This document shows positions 9,445 through 18,667 of a DNA stretch of 64,000 nt, in pieces. Origin of the DNA: CBDFKJ01 sp965248805 (GTDB lineage Bacteria; Pseudomonadota; Alphaproteobacteria; UBA6615). The notes beneath the pieces were generated by a model. The model did not search any database. It saw only the letters and a list, made by a program, of their open reading frames with translations, and was not told where the DNA came from. The stretch spans positions 124,001 through 188,000 of the forward strand of contig CBDFKJ010000006.1 of assembly GCA_965248805.1 (NCBI GenBank). Reading direction: 5' to 3'. Position 1 is the stretch's first letter. Every line of letters starts with the position of its first letter. The position numbers and the translations under genes are program-made.

Positions 9445-9463
9445 AATCTATACCCGACTTTAG

Positions 9464-9813
9464 AAGTGAGTATTAGGCGCCTTCGGTTGTCCACGACTGT
9501 GCCAAATCAATCAGAAAGCCGGGTGGGCTATTGACACCTTGCGGCACGCCGGTGATAATCGGGCTAGCCGGGATGCTGATGCGAGACTAGACGCCAGATA
9601 AAACTACTGCCGATTGTTTGCTAATGTGAACGTAGTGGCGCCGTTTTCTAAAAACTGGCGCCGTTTTCTAAAAACTGGCGCCGTTTTCTAAAAACTGGCG
9701 CCGTTTTATTAAGGGTGGCCTTGAGTTTGCTTGTGCGGGCCGCCCGTCTGTTAACGGCAACTTGCGTCTACCGGATCGCCCACCAGACGGACCCAAGCGC
9801 GGAGTAAACGATC
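9464..9813. other. Intergenic region with tandem repeat ahead of the peptide transporter
   Basis: About 350 bases without a gene. It contains the 20-bp tandem repeat listed separately and is otherwise unremarkable. It must contain the promoter of the transporter operon starting at 9814. GCGGAG lies 14 bases before the ATG as a plausible but distant ribosome site. Confidence 0.5.
9636..9708. repeat. 20-bp tandem repeat, 3.6 copies
   Basis: Three perfect head-to-tail copies of TGGCGCCGTTTTCTAAAAAC at 9636-9655, 9656-9675 and 9676-9695, followed by a partial fourth ending TTATTA. Each unit holds the palindrome GGCGCC and a near-palindrome TTTTCTAAAA. The 20-bp period is about two helical turns, so each unit would face the same side of the DNA, as in arrayed operators. 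The array ends about 105 bases before the binding-protein gene. Confidence 0.9.
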
Positions 9814-11457
9814 ATGAGCGACAAGGAAACGTTGAAGAAGGCGGGCAAGATCCATTCCGCCATTCCCGAACTGGCCGAGCAGCTGCGTCGCGGCGACCTG
9901 GATCGCCGGGAGTTTTTGCGCACGACGGCGCTGTTGGGCCTGTCAGCCACCGCCGCCTACGCACTGGCGGGCAAGATGACGGGCAAGCACTTCGTGCCCA
10001 AGGCGGGGGCTCAGACGCCACGGCGCGGCGGCAACCTGCGGGTGTCGAGCTTCGTCAAGGAAATCACCGATCCTGCCACCTATGACTGGTCGGAGAAGGG
10101 CAACGTCGGCCGCCAGATCGTCGAGCCGTTGGTGCAAATCGGCCACGACAATGTCGCGCGCGGCCATCTGGCGGAGAGCTGGCAGGCGTCGGAGGACCTC
10201 AATACCTGGACCTTCAACCTGCGCCAGGGCGTAAAGTGGTCAAACGGTGACGACTTCGGCGCCGACGATGTAATCTACAACTTCACCCGCTGGATCGATC
10301 CCAAGTCGGGATCGTCCAACGAGGCGCGTTTCTCGGCGGTCCAAGAGCCGCCGGAAAAGATCGACGACCACACGGTGCGGTTCAATCTGGCGCGGCCGGA
10401 ACTGGCGATGCCGGAGAGCATGGGCGACTATCCGGCGCTGATCGTCCACCGCCGGTTCGGTGACGAGGGCGGCGATCTGTCGAAAAACCCGGTCGGCACC
10501 GGCGCATTCGAGTTGACTGAAATCCGTGTCGGCGAGATAGCGCGCTTTCGCAAGCGCGCCGACACCCACTGGACCGGTGACGTCTATCTGGACGAGATTA
10601 CGTTCATCGACACCGGCGGCGACCCCAGCGCCGAACTGGCCGGTTTTGCTTCCGGTCAGTTCGATATCAACTATCAGACCACGGTCGAGCAGGTGCCGGC
10701 CATCGGCCAGATCCCGACGCTGTCGCTCAACCAAAGGGCCACTGCGCAGACCGGGGTGGCGCGCATGCGCATGTCGGAGGCGCCGTGGGACAATGTCAAA
10801 CTGCGCCAGGCCGTGCTCGCGGCAATCGATCATGCCCGGGTGCTCGAGATCGCGTATCAGAACCTGGGCGTCGCCGGCGAGGATCATCACGTGGCTCCGG
10901 TGCATCCGGCCTATGCCGAGCTGCCGCGGCGTCAGCAGGACTACGAGCGCGCCCGCGCGCTGCTGGCCGAAGCCGGCTATCCGAACGGTGTCGAGGTCGA
11001 CATGCAGTGTGTGGACAGCCCGAAGTGGGAGCAGAGTACCTCGATCGCCATCGCCGAAATGCTGCGTCCCGCCGGCATCACGGTGAACCTGAAAATCCTG
11101 CCGGGCGCCACCTATTGGGACCAATGGGACAAGTGGCCGTTCAGTATGACCTCGTGGACGCATCGCGCGCTGGGCACCCAGGTGCTCAACCTGGCTTACC
11201 GCAGCGGTGGGGTGTGGAACGAGACGGCCTACAACAACTCGGAGTTCGATCGGCTGCTGGATCAGGCCGGCGGCGTCGTCGATGTCAACGAGCGGCGCAA
11301 GTTGATGGCGCAGCTGGAGAAAATCATCCAGAACGACGCCATCGTCATCCAGCCGTACTGGCGGTCGGTATTCAACACGACCACCGACAAGGTCAGGAAC
11401 TTCAACGTTCAACCGGCGCTTGAGCAGCACTTCAACCAGGTCTGGCTCGACGCCTAG
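9814..11457 (+). CDS. Peptide-type ABC transporter substrate-binding protein (Tat-exported)
   Basis: 547-residue periplasmic binding protein of solute-binding family 5 (peptides, nickel and related ligands). Residues 30-55 form a Tat signal with the twin-arginine motif RREFLRT and a hydrophobic stretch LLGLSATAAYALAG. The mature part has family landmarks: GNVGRQIVEPLVQ, LNTWTFNLRQGVKWSNGDDFGADD and NPVGTGAFEL. It is followed by two permeases and a fused ATPase on the same strand, so it delivers ligand to that importer. Ligand identity cannot be read from the sequence. Tat export of a family 5 protein is common in alphaproteobacteria. Confidence 0.9.
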   Translation: MSDKETLKKAGKIHSAIPELAEQLRRGDLDRREFLRTTALLGLSATAAYALAGKMTGKHFVPKAGAQTPRRGGNLRVSSFVKEITDPATYDWSEKGNVGRQIVEPLVQIGHDNVARGHLAESWQASEDLNTWTFNLRQGVKWSNGDDFGADDVIYNFTRWIDPKSGSSNEARFSAVQEPPEKIDDHTVRFNLARPELAMPESMGDYPALIVHRRFGDEGGDLSKNPVGTGAFELTEIRVGEIARFRKRADTHWTGDVYLDEITFIDTGGDPSAELAGFASGQFDINYQTTVEQVPAIGQIPTLSLNQRATAQTGVARMRMSEAPWDNVKLRQAVLAAIDHARVLEIAYQNLGVAGEDHHVAPVHPAYAELPRRQQDYERARALLAEAGYPNGVEVDMQCVDSPKWEQSTSIAIAEMLRPAGITVNLKILPGATYWDQWDKWPFSMTSWTHRALGTQVLNLAYRSGGVWNETAYNNSEFDRLLDQAGGVVDVNERRKLMAQLEKIIQNDAIVIQPYWRSVFNTTTDKVRNFNVQPALEQHFNQVWLDA

Positions 11458-11484
11458 CCACAGCAGTCGCTGAAACGAAGTGCA

Positions 11485-11519
11485 GGGCCTCGTCCGCCGG
11501 ATGTCGGTGGGCGGGGCCC
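11485..11519 (+). other. Intercistronic GC hairpin after the binding-protein gene
   Basis: GGGCC...CCGCC pairs with GGCGG/GGCCC, giving a two-part GC stem with an internal bulge between the binding-protein stop and the first permease. There is no T run. Hairpins here often stabilise the upstream message so that binding protein is made in excess of permease; that role is inferred. Confidence 0.35.
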
Positions 11520-11565
11520 AACTGTTGATGGCAACGGCACTTCAGGCAAGCGGCGGTATTCAGCA

Positions 11566-12498
11566 GTGACCCTTCTCGTCCTGCGGCGCCTGGCCAACAT
11601 GGCGCTCATCATGCTGGTGGTCTCTGCTATCCTGTTTCTGCTGCTTGAAATCAATGTCGAGTCCGTCGCCGTCAAGGTGTTGGGCCCGTTCGCCTCGGAG
11701 GCCGGCCGCCAGGCCTGGCTCGAGCGCAACGGCTATTTCGATCCCGTGCACGTGCGCTATTTCCGTTGGCTGGCCAATTTCGTCACCGGCGATTTCGGCG
11801 AGTCGATCATCTACAAGGTGCCGGTCGCCCAAGTGCTGTGGCCGAGGCTTTGGAATACGGCGGTCCTGGGAGCGCTCACATTGGCCGTCGTCATTCCGCT
11901 GTCGTTGACGCTGGGCGTCCTCGCCGGCATGCGCGAAGGCTCCGGCCTCGACCGTTCCATTTCCTTCTTCAGCGTGTTCACGACCTCGATCCCGGAGTTT
12001 GCCAGCGCCGTTTTCATCTCCTTCATGTTCGTGTTCTGGCTCGGCTTGCTGCCGGGCACCAGCAACATGATCGGCGGCTTCGACCTGCGGCAGATGGTGA
12101 TGCCGGTGATCGTGCTAGTGCTGTATGACTTCGGACTGGTCGCGCGCATGACCCGGGCGTCGATGGCCGAGGTCATGACCACGCCCTATGTGCGCACGGC
12201 CGTCCTGAAAGGGCTGCCGCATCACCGGGTCATCATGCGCCATGCGCTGCGCAACGCGCTGATCGCGCCATTCACGGTCATCATGTTGCAGATACCGTGG
12301 CTGCTGTCGGGCGTCATCGTGGTCGAGTTCTTCTTTTCGTATAAGGGTTTCGGCTCGCTGTTACTGGACGCCTCGCTCAATCGAGACATCTTCGTGATCG
12401 AGGCGTGCACCATGGTCGCGGTGTTCGTCGCGGTCGCCACGCAAACCGTGTCGGACATCGGATACACGATCCTCAACCCGCGCATCAGGTTCGCATGA
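11566..12498 (+). CDS. ABC transporter permease, DppB type
   Basis: 310-residue inner-membrane permease of the peptide/nickel importer family. It opens with the typical LVLRRLANMALIMLVVSAILF helix, then a periplasmic loop that includes RYFRWLANFVTGDFGESI. The cytoplasmic EAA-like loop is RMTRASMAEVMTTPYVRTAVLKGLPHHRV, which contacts the ATPase. Five to six membrane helices are visible. The GTG start at 11566 is in the usual place for the family although no strong ribosome site is seen. Translation continues into the second permease after 13 bases. Confidence 0.9.
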   Translation: MTLLVLRRLANMALIMLVVSAILFLLLEINVESVAVKVLGPFASEAGRQAWLERNGYFDPVHVRYFRWLANFVTGDFGESIIYKVPVAQVLWPRLWNTAVLGALTLAVVIPLSLTLGVLAGMREGSGLDRSISFFSVFTTSIPEFASAVFISFMFVFWLGLLPGTSNMIGGFDLRQMVMPVIVLVLYDFGLVARMTRASMAEVMTTPYVRTAVLKGLPHHRVIMRHALRNALIAPFTVIMLQIPWLLSGVIVVEFFFSYKGFGSLLLDASLNRDIFVIEACTMVAVFVAVATQTVSDIGYTILNPRIRFA

Positions 12499-12511
12499 GG
12501 CTGCCGGCGCC

Positions 12512-13417
12512 ATGACCGCTACTACCGTCATATCTGACGGCCCCGCCGGCCGCGCCGTCCGATCGTTCACCCTGCTGCGCGAGAGCAAGGTGGGTATGAT
12601 CGGCTCCGGGCTGGTCTTGTTCTGGGTGCTGGTGGCAATTTTCGCGCCACTGCTGGCGCCGTTCGAGCCGACGGCGACGATCCAGCCCTTTGCCCTGCCG
12701 GGCACCGAGGCGCCCGACGGCGGCATCTTCGTTCTCGGCGCCGACCATTTGGGTCGCGACGTTCTGTCACGCATCATCTGGGGCACGCGAACCGTCCTCA
12801 TCTACGCCCCGATGGCGACCATCTGCGCCTACCTGGTCGGCATCGCCATGGGCCTTGTCGCGGGCTATTTTCGCGGTTGGGTCGATGCGATTTTTTCGTT
12901 CATTTCAAACGTCATATTATCGTTTCCTGTCATGGTACTGTATGTGTTGATGATTACCGTCGTGGGCCCATTGCTGCGCGACTACCTCGCCTTCGACCCG
13001 GCGGGCGTGAACATCGTGCTGGCGGTCACGTTCGCCAGCGCGCCGGGCATCATGCGCATCGTACGCGGGCTCGTGCTCGATCTGCGCGAGCGCGAGTACG
13101 TCGCGGCGGCACAGACGCGCGGTGAGGACTCGCTCTATGTCATGCTGATCGAAATCCTGCCCAATGCGCGCGGACCGCTGATCGTCGATTTCTGCCTGCG
13201 CATGGGCTACGTGACCATCATCATCGGCGTGCTCGGTTTCCTTGGGCTCGGTCTGCCGCCGCCGACACCGGACTGGGGCGGGATGGTCGCCGAGACCCGC
13301 GCTGTCGCCACCGTGTTCCCCCACATGGCCATCTATCCGTGCCTGGCCATCTCTTCGTTCGTGCTCGGCCTCAACCTGCTGGCCGACGGTTTGCGCGAAA
13401 TTTCGTTGCGGGACTAG
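12512..13417 (+). CDS. ABC transporter permease, DppC type
   Basis: 301-residue partner permease. The N-terminal cytoplasmic segment FTLLRESKVGMIG leads into the first helix, and HLGRDVLSRIIWGTRTVL is the family signature after it. The coupling loop reads RGLVLDLREREYVAAAQTRGEDSLYVM. The protein forms the heterodimeric channel with the product at 11566-12498. The gap to the ATPase gene is three bases, so the four genes form an operon. A local patch near 12890-12950 is AT-richer than its surroundings but stays in frame. Confidence 0.9.
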   Translation: MTATTVISDGPAGRAVRSFTLLRESKVGMIGSGLVLFWVLVAIFAPLLAPFEPTATIQPFALPGTEAPDGGIFVLGADHLGRDVLSRIIWGTRTVLIYAPMATICAYLVGIAMGLVAGYFRGWVDAIFSFISNVILSFPVMVLYVLMITVVGPLLRDYLAFDPAGVNIVLAVTFASAPGIMRIVRGLVLDLREREYVAAAQTRGEDSLYVMLIEILPNARGPLIVDFCLRMGYVTIIIGVLGFLGLGLPPPTPDWGGMVAETRAVATVFPHMAIYPCLAISSFVLGLNLLADGLREISLRD

Positions 13418-13420
13418 GAC

Positions 13421-15505
<2,085 letters not shown>

Positions 15506-15519
15506 GGTAGGATCTGTCC

Positions 15520-15909
15520 ATGGAGCGTGTAACCGGCATCGGCGGTGTCTTCTTCAAGGCCCGCGATCCCGAGCGCCTGAAGGAATCGTACCGCGACCAT
15601 CTGGGCGTGCCCGTGAACGATGACGGCTTCGTCGTCTTCGACTGGCGCGCCGGCGACTCGCCCGAGCGGCCAGGTTGCACCGTGTGGTCGCTGTTCGCCG
15701 GCGACACTACCTACTTCGCGCCCAGTTCGGCGCCGTTCATGATCAACTACCGAGTGGCCGACCTCGACGCCATGCTGGCGCAACTGCGCGCCGCCGGCGC
15801 CGAAGTCGATCCGCGGATCGAGGACGGCGATTACGGCCGCTTCGCCTGGGTCATGGACCCTGAAGGCAACCGGATCGAGTTATGGGAGCCGCCTACGACC
15901 CCAAAGTAG
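15520..15909 (+). CDS. VOC-fold (glyoxalase/bleomycin-resistance type) protein
   Basis: 129-residue vicinal-oxygen-chelate protein with two beta-alpha-beta modules: GIGGVFFKARDPERLKESYRDHLG and INYRVADLDAMLAQLRAAGAEVD. The end WVMDPEGNRIELWEP includes the metal-ligand glutamate of the second module. The first-module histidine position is occupied by glycine/valine in GIGGVFF, so metal binding may be altered and the reaction is unknown. It starts 14 bases after the transporter ATPase with GTAGGATC in front, so it is probably a rider in that operon. Confidence 0.85.
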   Translation: MERVTGIGGVFFKARDPERLKESYRDHLGVPVNDDGFVVFDWRAGDSPERPGCTVWSLFAGDTTYFAPSSAPFMINYRVADLDAMLAQLRAAGAEVDPRIEDGDYGRFAWVMDPEGNRIELWEPPTTPK

Positions 15910-15995
15910 GCAACACTCCTTCGCTTGAACCCTTCGCGTTCACACCTAAGATCTCACGCATGGGGCGCCGTATGCGGCGGGTAAAGGAGCAAAAA

Positions 15996-16556
15996 ATGAA
16001 TAGGCAACGGCCAATGGTCGTATTGGCGATGGTTCTGGCCTTGTCGATCACGCCGGTTCATGCGGCGGAGGACGATACCTACGACGAAGGCACGGTCCTT
16101 GACGCGGCCACCGACTTCTTCGGCGACACAACCGAGGGGCTCGCTAAGGTCGTGCAGAAGCTGTTTGAGGATCTCGGTCGGCCCAATGCCTACATCGCCG
16201 GTGAAGAAGCAAGTGGGGCGTTCGTTGTCGGCGCGCGTTACGGCAAGGGCCGTTTGGAACGAAAAACCGAAGACGGGCGGGAGGTGTTTTGGCAGGGTTC
16301 GTCGATCGGCTTCGACGTGGGGGGCAATGCCTCGAAGGTCTTCGTGCTGGTCTATCACCTGCCCGATACCGACACGCTTTTTAAACGGTATCCGGCGGTC
16401 GAGGGCAGCTTCTACTTTGTCGCCGGTGTCGGCGCCAACTACCACCAGAGCGGTGATGTCATCCTGGCGCCGATCCGCACCGGCGTGGGCCTGCGCGCCG
16501 GAGTCAATGTCGGCTATCTAAACTATACCCGCAAGCACTCCTGGATACCCCTGTAG
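15996..16556 (+). CDS. DUF1134 (EipA-type) periplasmic protein
   Basis: Secreted protein of the DUF1134 family, whose Brucella member EipA is a small periplasmic beta-barrel linked to envelope integrity. Start at ATG 15996 with AAAGGAG at good spacing; a longer frame from 15882 overlaps the VOC gene and is rejected. Signal peptide: MNRQRPMVVLAMVLALS with cleavage after VHA. The conserved body has ARYGKGRLERKT, VFWQGSSIGFDVGGNASK and GANYHQSGDVILAPIRTGVGLRAG, close to the family consensus. 186 residues is normal. It is probably transcribed alone. Confidence 0.88.
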   Translation: MNRQRPMVVLAMVLALSITPVHAAEDDTYDEGTVLDAATDFFGDTTEGLAKVVQKLFEDLGRPNAYIAGEEASGAFVVGARYGKGRLERKTEDGREVFWQGSSIGFDVGGNASKVFVLVYHLPDTDTLFKRYPAVEGSFYFVAGVGANYHQSGDVILAPIRTGVGLRAGVNVGYLNYTRKHSWIPL

Positions 16557-16571
16557 CCGTCTGCGCCGACG

Positions 16572-16872
16572 TCACAGTGCGCTCAGATCAAGGGTTGCGC
16601 TGTCGCCGAGCCACATGGCGAAGTCGCGGTGGTCGGCGAGATCATTGCCGGTGAGGGGGTGCACGAGGATCGGCGAACCGGCCGACGTCGAACGCGATCT
16701 GATAACTCCACGCAGGATGCGGCCCGACCGGACGATCATGCCAGCGTCCGAGGGTCACATCGAAACGTTGATCGACCGCTGCCCGTAGGCCGGCCGCACG
16801 ATCCTTCGTATCCGCGTCGTAATAGACGTGGGCGTGGTAGCCGCTGATCGCGTCCGGCGAGGCCTGCGTCAT
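16572..16872 (-). pseudogene. DOPA 4,5-dioxygenase family protein, internally deleted
   Basis: The N-terminal part reads ISGYHAHVYYDADTKDRA and then PVGPHPAWSYQIAFD, characteristic of the DOPA 4,5-dioxygenase-like family. The expected C-terminal part is found in another frame as VHPLTGNDLADHRDFAMWLG, ending DLSAL at a TGA at 16572-16574. Between GRF and PILVHP about 15 residues of the family core are missing and the frame changes, so a deletion of some tens of bases has occurred. The uninterrupted frame ends at 16642 with unrelated residues. The product should be non-functional. Confidence 0.7.
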
Positions 16873-16906
16873 CGCGCTTCATCCACAATGGGTGGCGGAC
16901 GGCGCC

Positions 16907-17221
16907 TCAAACGCCGGGACGCGCGCAGCGTTTCCAGATCTCCGCCTCGACGGCATCGCCCGGGTAGAAAATCACCGTGTAGTCGTCAACCAGACGCATG
17001 GCGACCGTCTTGCCGGCTTCGATCTCGCCGTCCGGCGCCACATACTCGAAGCTGTGACGGGTGTAGTTACCGTCCAGCATGGCGCCCGTGGGCGTGACGA
17101 TCTGCGGACCCTCGATATACAGGTGGCGCGCCCCGGTCGGCGAGCACCAATCTCCGTCGATGGCATCGGCGCGGGCGGGCGCCACTGTCAGAATGGCGGC
17201 GCTCCCTACGGCAAACAGCAT
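16907..17221 (-). CDS. Small secreted protein of unknown function
   Basis: 104 residues from ATG 17221. The start gives a short signal peptide MLFAVGSAAILTVAPARA with cleavage before DAIDG. The mature domain, IDGDWCSPTGARHLYIEGPQ onward, has two cysteines (DWCSP and WKRCARP) that could pair, and alternating strands ending YPGDAVEAEIWKRC. The pattern is familiar from small alphaproteobacterial periplasmic proteins but I cannot name a family. The open frame extends upstream to 17341 without a better start. Confidence 0.6.
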   Translation of the reverse strand: MLFAVGSAAILTVAPARADAIDGDWCSPTGARHLYIEGPQIVTPTGAMLDGNYTRHSFEYVAPDGEIEAGKTVAMRLVDDYTVIFYPGDAVEAEIWKRCARPGV

Positions 17222-17310
17222 GGCGGCGCGGTTTGGCGTGTTCGTTTCCCTAGTGTTCGACGCTTTGCAGTCTAGTAGAGATCCGGGATCGTGGCGAGAG
17301 CGCGCGCCGC

Positions 17311-18003
17311 TCAAGTGGGCGCGGCCAGCGGTTCGATACAAGCGACGTCATCGTTGCGCACGCTGTTCACGCGGCTCGAAACGGCGCGTGGCGTCAGCGC
17401 CCCGGGCGGGCAGGGCGCAAGCAATGCGTGCGCCGCCTCGCCCTGCACATGCTCCACATCCAGCCAGGTGCCATGGGCGTCGCCGGTCAATATGGCGGGC
17501 ATGCGATTGTGCAACATGGAAACATCCCCATTGGCCTCGGTCGTAATGATGGTGCAACTCCTGATCCGCACGCCATCGGCATCCCGCCAGCTTTCCCAGA
17601 GGCCAGCGAATGTGAGCGGTCCGCCGCCCGCCGCAGTGATGTAGTAGGGTTGCTTCCTGCCATCCGCCTGCGCCTGCCACTCATAGAAACCATCGGCCGG
17701 AATCAGGCAGCGGCGGAGGACGAATGCTTCGCGAAAGGCCGGTTTCGTCGCGACCGTCTCCGCCCGGGCATTGATCATCTTGGCGCCGATCTTGATGTCT
17801 TTGGCCCAGGACAGCACCAATCCCCAGCGCATGCGCGCCATCGCGCGGCTGCCGCCGGCCGCTCGCCTTACGATAACGCTGACCTCCTGGGTCGGCGCGA
17901 CGTTGTAATGCGCCGGTAGATTGGGCGCGGTGTCGGGCTCGGCGATCCGGTAAAGCTCGACGAGTTCGGTCCATGTCAGATGTTGTGTAAACCGTCCACA
18001 CAC
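17311..18003 (-). CDS. SRAP-domain protein (YedK/HMCES type)
   Basis: Protein that crosslinks to abasic sites in single-stranded DNA and shields them. The GTG at 18003 is chosen because it places the catalytic cysteine at position 2 (V/M-C-G-R-F), which must be exposed after removal of the initiator. The longer frame to 18150 would bury it. Other active-site residues are visible: the asparagine in YNVAPTQ, the glutamate in PADGFYEW and the histidine in MLHNRMPAIL. Length 230 residues is typical. It is transcribed alone toward 17311. Confidence 0.9.
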   Translation of the reverse strand: MCGRFTQHLTWTELVELYRIAEPDTAPNLPAHYNVAPTQEVSVIVRRAAGGSRAMARMRWGLVLSWAKDIKIGAKMINARAETVATKPAFREAFVLRRCLIPADGFYEWQAQADGRKQPYYITAAGGGPLTFAGLWESWRDADGVRIRSCTIITTEANGDVSMLHNRMPAILTGDAHGTWLDVEHVQGEAAHALLAPCPPGALTPRAVSSRVNSVRNDDVACIEPLAAPT

Positions 18004-18080
18004 GCGGCCAAGGTAATGCGCTAAACCGCGGCAGCAAACGAGAGATTGTGAGCGGCGCCGACGCGTCTTTCTATCGGGCG

Positions 18081-18248
18081 CTAGTCGCCGCCAGGTTTGC
18101 GACCGCGGCCGAGCAACCGGGACAGGATCTGACCCTGGCGGTCGCGCCACTCAAGCCATCGCTCGCACACGACAAGCAGAAACAGCCACCCGACGATGTA
18201 CGGGATGGCGAGCAGCAGGCCAACATCGAGGAGAAGACCGCCCGCCAT
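18081..18248 (-). CDS. Small single-helix membrane protein, 55 aa
   Basis: Short frame from ATG 18248 to TAG 18081. The sequence has a glycine-leucine N-terminus, one strong membrane helix (VGLLLAIPYIVGWLFLLVV) and a basic, arginine-rich tail (ERWLEWRDRQGQILSRLLG), as expected for an N-out/C-in anchor. The start is 7 bases after the stop of another small frame on the same strand. Function unknown; no family recognised. Confidence 0.5.
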   Translation of the reverse strand: MAGGLLLDVGLLLAIPYIVGWLFLLVVCERWLEWRDRQGQILSRLLGRGRKPGGD

Positions 18249-18255
18249 GACGTCG

Positions 18256-18396
18256 CTACACCGATGCGAAGTCGGCGAAGCCGAGTTCCGGGTCGGTGAC
18301 CCACAGCACCTCGGTCAATTCCGGGCCAGCTTTCAGTTGACCGAACCTGGCCGGCGTTTCTACTGTGGCGACCTCTGCAGTATTATGATTCGACAC
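18256..18396 (-). CDS. Possible small protein, 46 aa
   Basis: GTG-initiated frame at 18396, preceded by GAAG. Its codons have high third-position GC although the DNA just upstream is AT-rich, as in a promoter followed by a gene. It ends at 18256, 7 bases before the start of the 55-residue membrane protein, which suggests a two-gene unit. The product is soluble, with ARFGQLKAGPELTEVLWVTD. No family recognised; it could be chance. Confidence 0.3.
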   Translation of the reverse strand: MSNHNTAEVATVETPARFGQLKAGPELTEVLWVTDPELGFADFASV

Positions 18397-18667
18397 AGAT
18401 ATTACTTCTTTGCCAGTTATGGTTAACAGACTGATAAGAAATAATCTCGGTCGCGTCAATGGCAACGGTGCTTATCTGCAGGAATTTAGTACAATGAATA
18501 CGGCCTTGCTCTATTTTGAGTGCGGGGATTTACAGGACTTCGACAAATCGGACCACGAGCCGAGACTTGATAGCGATTTGAAGGTGTTGCGCTTGACCAT
18601 GTATTTGCGCCGCAGCCAAGTGCAGCGAAAACAATTGATATCCGGGACGAGCTGTCGGCTCCCCTAG
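18397..18667. other. AT-rich intergenic region left of the IS stack
   Basis: No supported gene. The region from about 18380 to 18500 is clearly AT-richer than the surroundings and probably holds the promoter of the minus-strand small genes. The CTAG at 18664-18667 is the left target repeat of the first stacked IS. Confidence 0.4.

Larger units (their letters stand above)
6956..9463 (+). pseudogene. Alpha/beta hydrolase-OsmC fusion gene, frameshifted and IS-interrupted
   Basis: Bifunctional protein type with an N-terminal serine hydrolase and a C-terminal OsmC peroxidase-like domain. The ATG at 6956 has AGAGGA upstream. The hydrolase part shows AHCFTCTTDIF, FDFTGLGHS and, after a frameshift near 7250-7262, the nucleophile elbow LIGHSLGG. 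The OsmC part shows its first cysteine in ALGSCTSMTL and, after another one-base loss near 8095, the second in IADMCPVHRAL. An IS5-type element is inserted at 8155-9444 in the codons for SIYT. Removing it and one target repeat restores VSIYTRL and a TAG stop at 9461. Three lesions make it a pseudogene unless both indels are assembly errors. Confidence 0.8.

Noticed and set aside
9636..9708. CRISPR-like interpretation of the 20-bp repeats
   Set aside because: The units are directly adjacent with no spacers, and no cas gene is present.
10240..11430. Long minus-strand open frame opposite the binding-protein gene
   Set aside because: It is a shadow of the plus-strand gene in high-GC DNA: the composition is histidine/arginine-rich with no family motif, while the plus frame has a Tat signal and family 5 landmarks.
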